64,000 nt of DNA from Gordonibacter sp. 28C (GTDB lineage: Bacteria; Actinomycetota; Coriobacteriia; Coriobacteriales; Eggerthellaceae): assembly GCF_003339845.1 (NCBI RefSeq), contig NZ_PPTR01000004.1, positions 103,719 to 167,718 on the forward strand, read 5' to 3'. The position numbers and the translations under genes are program-made. The stretch's first letter is position 1. Each line of letters opens with the position of its first letter. This document shows, piece after piece, positions 42,201-49,680 of the stretch. The notes under the pieces are model-generated. The model was not told the DNA's origin and made no database searches. It worked only from the letters and a program-made list of their open reading frames with translations.

Positions 42201-42827
42201 CTCGACGACGACTGGCTGCCCTATATCGGCCTGGCGGTCGATGCCGCCAAGCACGTTCACATGTCGGACAGGGTCTTCCCTTCCGGAGAGAAAGGAGCAT
42301 TCACCGTGCTTACCCAGATGGACCGCATCATCGCCCGGGACGCGAAGGGCCCCGCCGAGATCGAGCTGAAGCTGCGCGAAGCGCAGCACGCGCTCGCCGA
42401 CGCGCAGAAGGCCGCCAGGGAGCCGTTCCCCAAGCAGGCCGAGCTCGACGAGGCCGAACAGCGCCTCGCCGTCCTCGAGCAGGAGCGCATCGAGGCGGAG
42501 GCGCAGCGCCAGCGCGAGCAGGCGCAGCGCGCCGAGGCCGAGGCCGCCGCGATCGAGGAGGGCGTCGAAGATGAGCGCGAGGCCGAGCGCGAGCACGAGC
42601 GCGCGGCCGCGGCCGACGACGTGGCCCGCGAGGCCGCCCGCGTGGCGGAGCTCCGCCGCCAAGGGCTCATCTGCGAGGACTCCGCCACGCATGATGCGGC
42701 GACGGCATCGCCCAACGGTATCGCGTCCGGCGGCCCGGACGACGTCTACGAGGCCGCGCGCCGCTCGGCGGCGGCATCCGTCCGCGAGGAGCTCGACGGC
42801 GGCGAGAAGCACAAGGCCGGCATGTAA
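36234..42827 (+). CDS. Giant N6-adenine methylase / SNF2-type helicase fusion
   Basis: A frame of 2197 codons. Residues about 210-380 form an N6-adenine methyltransferase: NLAALEALAAAEERGRAT leads in, EAYSGWGG follows, motif I is ILEPGCGTGNFM (about 306-317) and the catalytic motif is NVPY (about 371-374, in place of NPPY). From about 1265 a superfamily 2 helicase follows: Walker A HTVGAGKTF (about 1293), VDEAHYFKN (about 1460), ATGTPVTNT (about 1509) and QRLGRIVRQGN (about 1789). A coiled coil fills about 2040-2150. The tail (SAAASVREELDGG, then KHKAGM) is a weak form of the shared one. Such proteins are known from conjugative elements and phages and are thought to protect or modify incoming DNA. 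The first residues contain QLSLF, a perfect beta-clamp-binding consensus. Residues about 64-163 overlap another gene in a different frame and look non-coding in this frame, so the true 5' structure is unresolved. Confidence 0.85.
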   Translation: MARRSRKTLQAEGQLSLFAMTDDFLFAVTENTENVVDKAAESRSYVNQIAGEPPADASRKGDEDGRPETTVHRDPRHEVPVHAGQPAGEGSRAEGVRGDGILSRADRDGVPQQDQRAHAGLHEVVRGDDGTPLERPAELHQEGELRRGDGDRDRYQGNHRGHVETSGAETPTAIDEPAAAEAAEPIDPAAGVDSQCASNPITRARKNLAALEALAAAEERGRATAGEIAAMEAYSGWGGAQKAFSEKAEGEWGEIRDRLKELLSDDEFASQRHTVLTAFYTPASVIGAIYDALREAGIGQGDTPAAILEPGCGTGNFMRLAPADLALDFHGVELDPISARIAQALCPEAHITAAGLEECRVSPASFDAAIGNVPYSGDIKIDGMPIHDYFIKKSVEAVRPGGIVAVLTSRYTLDKNSTATRRALAEHAELLGAVRLPAETFKRQAGTEALSDILLLRRRPEPIALAGDELPEWVETSPFEDTVNISRYFNEHPGRAVGDMSIVSGPMGPTLGVSFKGGADALGVRVSDLLRDSVDQGGAVEMAAAQEHAGISVTPTEPTKFEFSVAADGTIWYGTEDAVEPFTPGGGKTGPERARAMLSLRDGARALLALERDPAADDDEVQEAIAKLSAEYDSFFERFGRINSKKNLAVFPSKGFTDHSLALNLLSLEKVDSDGNVTDKADILKKRLVTPEAPTPEHVGNPSDALAVTIDARGGVDIDFLADLMETDIPTALERLGDLVVADPDDPSHIMTADEYLSGDVGGKLEHVRELLEAERGRAERQTRQAWNEHLGFAVDAENLTGGAHDALDQLRKTHLWESSLNPTTSRFAVDGPAHVEGLDRGARRIDWACWPALIPLALEAYDGPRPIGLADCDERRWSVSTGNPLLDQLARGLGNFRSGGAGGALEATPAYAIKYLVCDSGLSDEELGAFLAAGGAEPYNGSDYLEAFQSVAGVEIERPERPMYGGPSARESAIENGMRVARALRAAPDAVEYLFRIQRKQCSDECVMKIDLLEPARRTYYQSSWHAATPASLSELATEEGLERFRDHRRRFMEAAKLAVEPADADRVASLERLESRLEAVQPVKLVPGQIACQLGSSWVPASVIRDFALETFQIGYGDASRERGSHQTAAQARSLEVRYSEVSGRWSVTSASGGMDESIAKKWGVGSYNCFMILTAALNGGLIQIEKDNPDYNPAAGKSKKKIPDPVATAAANAKRRELEEAFREWVWKDEDRAAMLADIYNRKLNRVAPRAYSGDYLSLPGMSPDIQLRKHQRDAVARIIQDGEGTLIAHTVGAGKTFTGITAMHELKRLGRARKPMIVVPNNLTEQWAADYLKLYPDAKLLVLTDAAAKSPDSVRRFWGQAAAGDWDAVIVGFSRFEKLQMSYGAQKAALTARIDELEESRLLELSDGAGEKDFSVKQIEGVRDKFKSKLESLEKKNATKTLEGATFEEIGCDAIFVDEAHYFKNLAVSGGSVPGMQTSDAAKCEDLLMKCEYLRGNGRGNNIVFATGTPVTNTMAELYNMQRYLSPNLLDSQGVSNFSAWAKTFGEVTETLEPKPEGGGLDIKRRFARFQNLPELMSSFHCYSDIMTADDLDLDLPELESHAVAVPATPEQLAEVEALVERGEKVHAGCDPSMDNMLKITGDGRKVALDPKLLYLEEDPDMEPLSGGKVDECVRNILDIRRRTEAERGAQLVFVDSSTPASGRWNIQDDVRRRLIEAGVPESEIACVTDAKGKSKQKEALYEKVRSGDIRILLGSTTTLGTGTNVQTRLAAIHDLDCPWRPSDLEQRLGRIVRQGNGFDHVHDFRYVSTGTFDSYLYSIVERKQRFISQVFTNKSPVRTMDDLDETVLSLAQMKQIAEGDPTVAERMDVENKIGQLKLMMASHLEGLADVQHKIETQYRPLVEALTSQRDMLADDEIPFAEADLVRQQTLGSKDSSLTVGGTHIADKEEAIRALRRAAYGVRPGCEEIIGTYRGLSVVCRRQRVLDDDWLPYIGLAVDAAKHVHMSDRVFPSGEKGAFTVLTQMDRIIARDAKGPAEIELKLREAQHALADAQKAAREPFPKQAELDEAEQRLAVLEQERIEAEAQRQREQAQRAEAEAAAIEEGVEDEREAEREHERAAAADDVAREAARVAELRRQGLICEDSATHDAATASPNGIASGGPDDVYEAARRSAAASVREELDGGEKHKAGM
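36424..36723 (+). CDS. Nested TnpV-like small gene overlapping the giant gene
   Basis: A 99-residue protein in the +1 frame relative to the giant gene. Codon use is clearly coding in this frame (strong G/C third positions) and GGAAGGGAGACGAAG precedes the ATG. The sequence GMRYQFMLDNLPEKVAELKA then SYLEQIETAYRNRISEL resembles TnpV-type proteins of clostridial mobile elements, in which a short RxRYL-like start leads into two helices. The match is by pattern and moderate. The gene ends exactly where coding character switches to the giant frame (TAG at 36721). A short inverted pair, CGGAAG before and CTTCCG after, flanks it, which could be a trace of insertion. Confidence 0.5.
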   Translation: MAVLKQPYTGIRGMRYQFMLDNLPEKVAELKASGETESYLEQIETAYRNRISELTPGCMKSCGATTELRSNDLPSFIKKANSAEAMATEIAIKEIIEAM

Positions 42828-42868
42828 GCCGGGGCGCTTTTAGGGTATACGCCATTAAGGACACGTCC

Positions 42869-42897
42869 GACAGGGGGCCGGTTTCCGGCCCCCTGTC
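42869..42897 (+). terminator. Hairpin terminator after the giant gene
   Basis: GACAGGGGGCCGG and its complement, 13 bp perfect, around TTT. The CCGG-TTT-CCGG centre recurs in two hairpins at 62.34 and 62.4 kb. Confidence 0.75.
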
Positions 42898-42922
42898 CCC
42901 TTTGAAACCGAAAGGACACGCC

Positions 42923-43879
42923 ATGCAGCCGCTCGAAATCGACTCCGCCGTATTCTGCGACGGCGCGCGCTACACGATCATCTCCCGCGAGAACTCCAGC
43001 ATCCTGACCTGCCCCGTCACGAGCGGGGCGGGCGTATATACGCTCAACAGGGTCGAGGGGCGCGACATCGACCTCGAGCTCGACCGGCTGACGGGGCACG
43101 CCGCGTGCATCGCCGTCGACGTCCCGACCTGGTGCCGCATCGCCGGCGACCCGCTCGACGCCGTGGCCGACGCGCTGGCAGACCTGCTCTGCGAGACGCC
43201 CACGCGCTTCGAGCTCGAACGCCTCGCCGCCGCCTCGCCCGTCCTCACGGCTAACACGCCGGGAATCCCGGTGTTCCCCGCCGGGATCGCGCCGGCCGCC
43301 AACTCCTACACGCTCGCCGGGTGCTGCCGCTCCGCGCTCGTGCGCGGGCTGTCGAGCCCGGAGCTGTACCGCACCGCGCTCACCGCCGCGGGAGCGGCGA
43401 TCTCGGGGGCGCGGCGTATCGCCGCGAACAGTCCCGATAGCATCGCCTCAACCGACAGCATCCTCACCGCGACGATCGGCATCGGCGGCACCGACACCGC
43501 CGAGATCGGCGCCATCTGCGCCGACGTGCTCGAGGACGGGAACCTCCTGATCGAGGGCGCCGCCTGGCCGATCTCGGAGGGCGAGGACGAGCGCGCGTTC
43601 TTCGGCTTCGAGGATACCGCCGAGGACCCGAGGAACCGCATGCGCGAGGTCCCGGCAGGGGCCGACGGGGCCAAACGGCTCGCCGACGCGGCCCTCGCCG
43701 CCTCGTGCGCCACGCTGTCGCCCAACACGGCCGACCCCTGCCTCGTGGCGCGCCTCGCCGCCGAGGCGCGCGAGCGCTCCCTGTCGCTCACCGATCCCGA
43801 GACGCAGGCGCGCGGCGCCAAGAGGGCCGCGGGATCGACCTTGCAGGGAGAGGCCGCCGGGCGCGGGCCGGCGCTCTAG
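42923..43879 (+). CDS. Accessory protein ending GRGPAL
   Basis: A 318-residue protein; the ATG at 42923 has AAAGGA six bases upstream. An N-terminal beta-rich region (YTIISRENSSILTCPV) is followed by a helical middle and an Ala-rich, Asp/Glu-balanced C-terminus (AKRAAGSTLQGEAAGRGPAL). The tail helix is diverged. It lies between two boundary hairpins, so it is probably its own transcription unit. No domain is recognised. Confidence 0.55.
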   Translation: MQPLEIDSAVFCDGARYTIISRENSSILTCPVTSGAGVYTLNRVEGRDIDLELDRLTGHAACIAVDVPTWCRIAGDPLDAVADALADLLCETPTRFELERLAAASPVLTANTPGIPVFPAGIAPAANSYTLAGCCRSALVRGLSSPELYRTALTAAGAAISGARRIAANSPDSIASTDSILTATIGIGGTDTAEIGAICADVLEDGNLLIEGAAWPISEGEDERAFFGFEDTAEDPRNRMREVPAGADGAKRLADAALAASCATLSPNTADPCLVARLAAEARERSLSLTDPETQARGAKRAAGSTLQGEAAGRGPAL

Positions 43880-43888
43880 GGGCGGCCC

Positions 43889-43937
43889 TTCCCGTTCGGG
43901 AACATGCGTTCACACGGCGGGCCAGCGTCCCTATCAT
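43889..43937 (+). promoter_or_regulatory. Cassette boundary
   Basis: TTCCCGTTCGGGAA (43889-43902), ten bases after the preceding stop, then TATCAT at 43932-43937, 61 bases before the ATG at 43998. Confidence 0.55.
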
Positions 43938-43997
43938 CAGGGCAATATCCGCATCGCCGGCGCCTTCTGCGCGCCGGACCGCCTAAGGAGTTTCGCC

Positions 43998-44942
43998 ATG
44001 GAACACATCGTCCTCGAATACGACGAGAACACGCGCACCGCGCTCGTCGTCGCCACGTCGGGCGGCCGCGAGCCCGTCCTGAGCGGGCACGCATCGCCCT
44101 ACATCGTCGCCGACGGATACGATTTCGAGTCCCGTTCCTGGGGCGCCGGGCACTACTTCACCGATATCGCCGAGGCGAAGATCGACTACGAGCGTTCGTG
44201 CCGCCATCCATACCCGCTCGCGGAGGGCAAGCTGCGCGATGACGAGTTCTGCACGATCCGATGGTGCCGCGAGGATGTCGCGGCGGCGCTCTCGGAATAC
44301 CTCGCCTACCCCATCCCTGCCACGGAGAAGAACATCGATACCGCAATCGGGCAGCTCATGGCACATGACAACTTCCAGGACCGCTCCATCGAGGACGGCT
44401 GGGAGACCATCGGCGGCATCATCGTCGAAGACGAGCTCGACTTGGGCTTATCGACCAAACAGGGCGTGGACTTCTACAGGGACGCCTTCGGGCTCTCGAA
44501 CTTCACCGAGGCCGTCGTCTGGCCGAGTAGCGAGGGGGACGCCGCGTTCGTCATGACATCTGCCGTGGACAGCGAGGACGGCGACCTGGCGGTCTACAAG
44601 ATCGATGCCGGCCTCATCGGGGACAGCGAGATCACCGTCGACGATATCGAGCGCCTGGGCGGCAAACGCGAGCTGTGCGTGCACAAGCACGGCTTCGACG
44701 GCATCGAGGCTATCCGTGCCTTCGCCAACCGCGTCGCGGTCGATAGGTTCGATGAGCGCTTCGGGGTCAACAACCTGTACGGCGATCTGCCCGACCTCGC
44801 GCCGACGCTGCGCAAGGTGACCGAGGACGCTCGCACGGCCGTGCAGCAGCCCCGCGACCCGCAGGCAATCGCCGCGGCCGCGCTGTCGGCAGCAGAGGGC
44901 GGCGCGAAGGGCGCCGTCGAGCTCGTCGGCAACAAGCGCTGA
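43998..44942 (+). CDS. Tandem paralogue 1 of 4, accessory protein with tail
   Basis: A 314-residue soluble protein with AAGGAG before the ATG. The family N-terminal domain (residues about 1-150) reads IVLEYDENTRTALVV, then SPYIVADGYDFESRSWG, FTDIAEAKIDYE, DDEFCTIRW and PIPATEKNIDTAIGQL, ending near SIEDGWETIGGI. The C-terminal domain (GDLAVYKIDAGLIGDSEITV onward) is shared with paralogues 3 and 4. The tail is DPQAIAAAALSAAEGG, then GNKR. The layout resembles polyvalent-protein domains of conjugative elements, but I cannot name the family. It has its own boundary element and terminator. Confidence 0.65.
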   Translation: MEHIVLEYDENTRTALVVATSGGREPVLSGHASPYIVADGYDFESRSWGAGHYFTDIAEAKIDYERSCRHPYPLAEGKLRDDEFCTIRWCREDVAAALSEYLAYPIPATEKNIDTAIGQLMAHDNFQDRSIEDGWETIGGIIVEDELDLGLSTKQGVDFYRDAFGLSNFTEAVVWPSSEGDAAFVMTSAVDSEDGDLAVYKIDAGLIGDSEITVDDIERLGGKRELCVHKHGFDGIEAIRAFANRVAVDRFDERFGVNNLYGDLPDLAPTLRKVTEDARTAVQQPRDPQAIAAAALSAAEGGAKGAVELVGNKR

Positions 44943-44950
44943 GGTCCATT

Positions 44951-44983
44951 GTCGCGGCGGGCGGTGCCTGCCGCGACGTTTTT
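44951..44983 (+). terminator. Intrinsic terminator
   Basis: GTCGCGGC and GCCGCGAC pair, with an inner GGC/GCC, and are followed by GTTTTTTCG. Confidence 0.8.
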
Positions 44984-45001
44984 TCGTTTGGGAGTTTCGA
45001 T

Positions 45002-45586
45002 ATGGATGGAACTATCGATTTCATCGTCCTCGAGCACGACGACGTCGCCGGGTGCGCCCTCATCGCCGGCGCCGTCGACGGGGTCGTGCCGGCCCTCGAC
45101 GGGTACAACACGCCCTACGTCGTCGCCATGGGATACGACCATCCGACTCGCAACTGGGAGGACTGCACGCTATTCGACGACATCGTGAAGGCGAAACTCG
45201 CCTACGAGGGATTGCGCGGGCGGGAATACTCGCTTGACGGGGCCATGCGCCTGGACGATTCCGCCACGTCGGATATCCGCGGGTTCACCGATGCGGAGCT
45301 CGCAAACGAAATCGAGAAGGCGGGCGCGGCGATGACCGCACTCGTCGATGCCCACATGAGCCACGTCCACGGGCTCGGCGGGACCGAGGACAACAGCGCC
45401 GCATATTACGCCGCACAGAAGCGGTACTCGAACCTCCGGCTCGAGAAAGACCGCAGGCTCCACGCACCGATAAATCTCGGACAGAGGGAAAGCCCACGCG
45501 AGCCGCAAGCCATGGCCGCCGCAGCCGCCAAAGCCGCGCTGAATCGCGATGGAGCCGAGTTCGGACGAAGTTGCAAGAAACAATAG
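45002..45586 (+). CDS. Tandem paralogue 2 of 4, short form with tail
   Basis: A 194-residue protein with GGGAG before the ATG. It has the family N-terminal domain (FIVLEHDDVAGCALIAG, then TPYVVAMGYDHPTRNWE, FDDIVKAKLAYEG and RLDDSATSDIRG) but lacks the second half of the others, having instead about 60 helical residues. The tail is EPQAMAAAAAKAALNRDG, then CKKQ. The next gene is 41 bases downstream. It looks like a deletion or rearranged copy. Confidence 0.65.
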   Translation: MDGTIDFIVLEHDDVAGCALIAGAVDGVVPALDGYNTPYVVAMGYDHPTRNWEDCTLFDDIVKAKLAYEGLRGREYSLDGAMRLDDSATSDIRGFTDAELANEIEKAGAAMTALVDAHMSHVHGLGGTEDNSAAYYAAQKRYSNLRLEKDRRLHAPINLGQRESPREPQAMAAAAAKAALNRDGAEFGRSCKKQ

Positions 45587-45627
45587 GGCCGCCACACCGC
45601 CCGCGGCAATATGATTGGAGTATCGAA

Positions 45628-46593
45628 ATGGAGACCGTCCCGCATATCGTCCTCGAGTATGACAAGTGGAGCGATTGCGCGCTGGTCGCGTTGACCGACG
45701 ACGCCCACTCGGACGTCCGAGGCGGCACCGACATGCCCTATCTCGTCACGAGCGGCTACCACCGCGGATCGCGCACCTGGGCCAGGGCAACGCCGTTCGG
45801 CGACATCACGCGCGCCAAGGTCGTCTTCGAGCACCGCGTCGGCCGCGACTACACCCCCAACGAAGGCAGGCTCCACGACGACGAGGTCATCGCCTGCCGC
45901 TGGCGCCGCGGCGATATCGCCGGGATCCTGGAGGAGTCGCTTGACTACCCTATCCCCGCGACGAAGGAGAACATCGATACCGCGATCGGGCAAATCGCGC
46001 ATGTCCGGGACCGTCTCATCGAGCATGGATGGAGGGAGATCGTCGATTCCATCCGCGCGGAACGTCTCGACCTCGGTCTCGGCAGCTCCCAGGCGGATAA
46101 CTTCTACAGGGGCGTATATGACGTGACCGCGCACCATAATTCGATGTTCTGGCCGTCGGGCGACGGCAATGCGTTGCATGTGTCCCATTGCCGCCTGGGA
46201 GACGGCCCCTCGTTCGGACTCACCGTCCGCACGATTCCGGCCGCGGCAATCGTCAACGAACCCGTCACCTTCGAGAAGATCGACCGACTGGGCGGGAAAA
46301 TCGAGCTTTACGTGGACGGCATCGATGCGGATATCGGTAAAGTCCGTGCCTTCGCCAGCTCATCGCCCGTCGTCCGCGCTTTCGTCGACCCCCTTTGTGT
46401 CTATATCCCGGCACCTAGCGATTCGGTCAGGGAGCAAGAGCGCGACATCTCGCCCTACCTGCGCCAGATCGCGCAGCGCTGCCAGCGCATCTCGCACCCG
46501 ATCGACCCTCCCGAGACGGCCGCGGCTGCGGCGCGCGCCACATTCGGCGGCGCGGCGGCGCGGCCGGCATATCGAGGGCATAAGAATCAGTAA
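45628..46593 (+). CDS. Tandem paralogue 3 of 4 with tail
   Basis: A 321-residue protein with TTGGAG before the ATG. Family landmarks: HIVLEYDKWSDCALVAL, then MPYLVTSGYHRGSRTWA, FGDITRAKVVFE, DDEVIACRWR and PIPATKENIDTAIGQI. The second domain (TFEKIDRLGGKIELYVDG) aligns with paralogue 1 (DDIERLGGKRELCVHKHG). The tail is PPETAAAAARATFGGAA, then GHKNQ. The function is unknown. Confidence 0.65.
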   Translation: METVPHIVLEYDKWSDCALVALTDDAHSDVRGGTDMPYLVTSGYHRGSRTWARATPFGDITRAKVVFEHRVGRDYTPNEGRLHDDEVIACRWRRGDIAGILEESLDYPIPATKENIDTAIGQIAHVRDRLIEHGWREIVDSIRAERLDLGLGSSQADNFYRGVYDVTAHHNSMFWPSGDGNALHVSHCRLGDGPSFGLTVRTIPAAAIVNEPVTFEKIDRLGGKIELYVDGIDADIGKVRAFASSSPVVRAFVDPLCVYIPAPSDSVREQERDISPYLRQIAQRCQRISHPIDPPETAAAAARATFGGAAARPAYRGHKNQ

Positions 46594-46596
46594 CCA

Positions 46597-46620
46597 GCGG
46601 CGGACGCCTGCTTCCGCCGC
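46597..46620 (+). terminator. Hairpin between paralogues 3 and 4
   Basis: GCGGCGGA and TCCGCCGC pair around CGCCTGCT. There is no T-run. Confidence 0.45.
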
Positions 46621-46642
46621 CCTATCCGTTAGGAGCCACAAT

Positions 46643-47611
46643 ATGAACGACAAGCTGGACCATTTCGTCCTCGAGTATGACGGCAAGAGCGGCCTCGCCC
46701 TGCTCGCGATGACGGAGGCCGACGGCGGACGCATCGCCGATGGCGCAGGCCTCCCGTATGCCGTGGCCAGCGGCTACGAAGCAGCCTCGCGCACCTGGGA
46801 GTCGATCGAGCGCTTCGACGACGTGGCGTGCGCCAAGCTGCGCTTCGAGAAGGGCCGCGGCCGCGATTACGCGCCGACCGGCGGCAAGCTCTACGACGAC
46901 GAGTTCATCACGCTCCGTTGGCGCCGCAAGGACATCGCCGACTCGCTCGAGAACGACTGGGGCAACTTCGGCTTCCCCATCCCCGCAACCGAGGAGAATG
47001 TAGATTTCGCCATCGACCAGCTCGGGAACCATATCGACGACACCATCTACAGCCAAGGCTGGGCCGTCATCTATGACTGTCTCGACCCCAACTCGTTCGA
47101 CTTGGGGGTCGGACACAGCAAGCAGGCCATTGAGTTTTACGAGCGGGTCTTCGACTGCGACGGCGACTTCTATCCCACCGTCAACGTCTGGCCCGCGGTC
47201 GACGGCGGCGGTGTGCATGTCTCCGTCTGCCCCGTCACTTTCGGGAAGCGAGACCTGGCCGTCTACAAGGTCGATGCCGGCAAGATCGGCGATGGGCCCA
47301 TCACGATCCGCGACCTCGAGGACGTCGGCACCCGTGAGGTCCATGTCGACGACTTCGCGGAGAAGCCCGAGGAGGTGCGCTTCTTCCTGCGCACGGATGC
47401 CGACGTGTACCTTTTCGGCTCCAGCCTGGGCAAGTCCCTCGCCGTCGAGGATGCGGACGAGGGGGACATCGCCCCAGCCCTGCGCGAGGTGCGTACCTAC
47501 TGCATCGATGCGAGCAAGAATCGCGACCCGCAGCTCATTTGCGCCAAGGCCCAGGCGGCCGCGGCCAAATCGGCCGCGGCCGAGGGCGATGCCGGCGGCA
47601 AGAAGCTCTAG
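46643..47611 (+). CDS. Tandem paralogue 4 of 4 with tail ending GGKKL
   Basis: A 322-residue protein with TAGGAG before the ATG. Landmarks: FVLEYDGKSGLALLAM, then LPYAVASGYEAASRTWE, FDDVACAKLRFEKGRGRDY, DDEFITLRWRRKDIADSLE and PIPATEENVDFAIDQL. The second domain has DLAVYKVDAGKIGDGPITI, almost identical to paralogue 1. The tail is AKAQAAAAKSAAAEGDAGG, then KKL. It is six bases before the next gene. Confidence 0.65.
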   Translation: MNDKLDHFVLEYDGKSGLALLAMTEADGGRIADGAGLPYAVASGYEAASRTWESIERFDDVACAKLRFEKGRGRDYAPTGGKLYDDEFITLRWRRKDIADSLENDWGNFGFPIPATEENVDFAIDQLGNHIDDTIYSQGWAVIYDCLDPNSFDLGVGHSKQAIEFYERVFDCDGDFYPTVNVWPAVDGGGVHVSVCPVTFGKRDLAVYKVDAGKIGDGPITIRDLEDVGTREVHVDDFAEKPEEVRFFLRTDADVYLFGSSLGKSLAVEDADEGDIAPALREVRTYCIDASKNRDPQLICAKAQAAAAKSAAAEGDAGGKKL

Positions 47612-47617
47612 CGCGCC

Positions 47618-49246
47618 ATGGTCACCCCGACCGTCCGAACGGTAAACGCGCAAAACCAAAACCATCTGGTCTTTGCCGCCTCAAATGAAGCGGGATGGCG
47701 GCGCTATCTCGAGACGCTTTCCCGGCACACGGGATGCGCCAACGCCTTCTACAACCTGTCGGCGATGAACTGCGCCGGGCTCGCCGCATCCGACTGGCAC
47801 GAGTCCCGCGAGATCCTGCCGATCGCCACATGGAGATCGCTCTTCCCCGGGGCGGACATCAAGGCAGCCGACGGGTGCCGCGGCGTCTACGGCGTCAAGT
47901 CCAGGCCGCGCGGGTCGGGCGGCGGGCTGTTCTACGTGGACGAACTGTTCCCGCCGGCGCTCCTCGTGGGGCTGCCGCCCACGAGACTAAGAGGCGCGGC
48001 CCGCGTGCTCGACCTGTCGGTCGATATCGCCGGCGCGTCGTGGAATGACGCCAAGGCCGGGCTGTACCGCCTGGTCAACGTAGCCGACATGGACGGCGAC
48101 GCCGACGCGGTGCCGGAGGCCGAGCGCGTGCCCGTCGCATGGGAAGACCTCGACGAGAACACGCGCTTCGTCATCGAGGCGCACTTCCGCGCCCAGGGCC
48201 CCGGGTGCGCCAGCCCCGTGCTGCCCCCCGACGACGTGAGGGCCAAGGCCTCCTCGCTCAAGAGGTACGTCAACGAGATTGTGAAGGCCGCTGCGCCCCT
48301 CATCAGGCAGATGCGCAACGGCTACCGCGCCGCCTTCGAGAGGCACCGCCGGGACGTCATCCCCGAAAGCGATCCTTCGAGGGAGAGCGTGCGCGGCGCC
48401 GCCGAGAGCGGCATCGCGGGGAAGGCGGGGGGCGTGGAGGAATCCCGCTTATTGGAAAGCGGTGACCGCCCTGCACCGATTGAAACACTGCCGCTAGAGG
48501 TCTCGAAAGACGGTGCCGGGCTGCATGTCGATGTTGGAGAGCTCGCGCGCGAGCCCATCGAGAAGGCAATGAGGGCTATCGGCGGGCATTCCAGGGCGGA
48601 TGGCGATGGGGCGGGTACCGAGACCGTGGTCCCCCCTCCTATGGCAAGCGTCGGGGATGCCGGCGCCACCGGGCGGCACTTCGCGCGGAAGGACGGCACC
48701 GCAAGCCCTCCCGGGGCGGGTCCCCAGGGCGGGAGCCTTGAGGTGGCGCATACGGGGGCGGAACCCTGCCCGGCGACCCCTCCCGTGCCGATGCGGGCCG
48801 CAGGGGCCGGCGATAGAAGCCCTGATGCGAAAACAGGTCGGGGCACCGCTGGCGATACAGGAGGAGCCGTACCGGCCGGAGGGGGCGGGCGGCTCGCGGA
48901 GTCGCGCGCAGAGGCCCATGAGCGCCGACGGGAGCGCCTGGGACGCCACGGGCGGCCGATGGAGCGCGGAGCGGACGATGGCGGGGAGGTCGACGTCCTG
49001 CGTCCCCGCGGGCGGCGCTACCGCCGCGAGGAGGGCGAGGGCGAGGCCGGCGGCCCCGAGCGCCATTCGATGCGGCGCCGGCGCTCACCCGAGGCCAAGC
49101 CCGAGCCCGTGGCGCCGCCCGAGAAGTACTACCCCCACGGCAGGCCGCCGCGGGAGACGGCGGGACACGCGAAGAGCGCCGCCGCCAGGACCGCGAAGGA
49201 CCGCGGCAAGAAGAAGAAACCGCCGACGGGCAAGGGCTCGTCGTAA
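47618..49246 (+). CDS. Large basic protein, possible ArdC/LtrC-like N-terminal domain
   Basis: A 542-residue protein. Residues about 20-120 (WRRYLETLSRHTGCANAFYN, then WRSLFPGADIKAADGCRGVY and LFYVDELFP) follow the spacing of ArdC/LtrC-type N-terminal domains, which bind single-stranded DNA and protect transferred strands. The match is remote and needs a profile search. Residues about 260-542 are low-complexity, rich in Gly, Ala, Arg and Lys, and end RGKKKKPPTGKGSS. That basic end differs from the shared tail. No good ribosome site precedes the ATG at 47618; coupling to the gene six bases upstream is likely. An alternative start may lie a few codons downstream. Confidence 0.45.
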   Translation: MVTPTVRTVNAQNQNHLVFAASNEAGWRRYLETLSRHTGCANAFYNLSAMNCAGLAASDWHESREILPIATWRSLFPGADIKAADGCRGVYGVKSRPRGSGGGLFYVDELFPPALLVGLPPTRLRGAARVLDLSVDIAGASWNDAKAGLYRLVNVADMDGDADAVPEAERVPVAWEDLDENTRFVIEAHFRAQGPGCASPVLPPDDVRAKASSLKRYVNEIVKAAAPLIRQMRNGYRAAFERHRRDVIPESDPSRESVRGAAESGIAGKAGGVEESRLLESGDRPAPIETLPLEVSKDGAGLHVDVGELAREPIEKAMRAIGGHSRADGDGAGTETVVPPPMASVGDAGATGRHFARKDGTASPPGAGPQGGSLEVAHTGAEPCPATPPVPMRAAGAGDRSPDAKTGRGTAGDTGGAVPAGGGGRLAESRAEAHERRRERLGRHGRPMERGADDGGEVDVLRPRGRRYRREEGEGEAGGPERHSMRRRRSPEAKPEPVAPPEKYYPHGRPPRETAGHAKSAAARTAKDRGKKKKPPTGKGSS

Positions 49247-49260
49247 GGAGGTCGATGCAA

Positions 49261-49677
49261 ATGGCCGAAAAACTCGAAGCCGGCGCCGTGGACGGCGCCG
49301 AATACTACATGGTGACGGTCTCCGAGTCCGTCTCCTTCAGCTATCCCGTTCTCGCCACGGACGCGGAGGCCGCCCGCGAGAAGGTCGCCGCGCTCATCGA
49401 GGCGGGACGCGTCCGCGCGCCGCTCGACCTCGTCGGGGCGCCGTGCCGCCGCGAGGGCATCGAGGCCGTGGACGCCGTGGAGTCCGAGGACCTGAGCTGT
49501 AGGCAGGTATGCGCCCAGACGCTCACGCCGGGCGAGGCTGAACGGCTGGTGGACGACGTCGAGGCCGGGAAGCTCTACGAGAATACGCCCCCGCAGATGG
49601 CGCACGCCGCCAAGTCGATCCTCAAGAAGACCGGCTCGGGCAAGCTGACGCCGACCAAGCGGCAAAGGAGAAAGTGA
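49261..49677 (+). CDS. Small basic-tailed protein, possibly DpnD/PcfM-like
   Basis: A 138-residue protein. The ATG at 49261 is chosen because AAGGAGG lies nine bases upstream; an ATG at 49255 is too close. The first 50 residues (YYMVTVSESVSFSYPVLATD, then AREKVAALIEAG) resemble the small DpnD/PcfM domain found on conjugative plasmids, in which a beta pair leads into a helix. The C-terminus (PPQMAHAAKSILKKTGSG, then TKRQRRK) is a more basic form of the shared tail. It follows the basic protein by 14 bases and probably shares its transcript. Confidence 0.5.
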   Translation: MAEKLEAGAVDGAEYYMVTVSESVSFSYPVLATDAEAAREKVAALIEAGRVRAPLDLVGAPCRREGIEAVDAVESEDLSCRQVCAQTLTPGEAERLVDDVEAGKLYENTPPQMAHAAKSILKKTGSGKLTPTKRQRRK

Positions 49678-49680
49678 CGT

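Noticed and set aside
38025..42812. A 1595-codon open frame on the minus strand opposite the giant gene
   Set aside because: It mirrors the plus-strand codon pattern of GC-rich coding DNA, and has no ribosome site or recognisable domain, while the plus strand carries clear methylase and helicase motifs.
47618..49246. Firm naming of this gene as ArdC or LtrC
   Set aside because: Only spacing and a few residues agree; no zinc-protease motif is present, so it is left as a tentative note.
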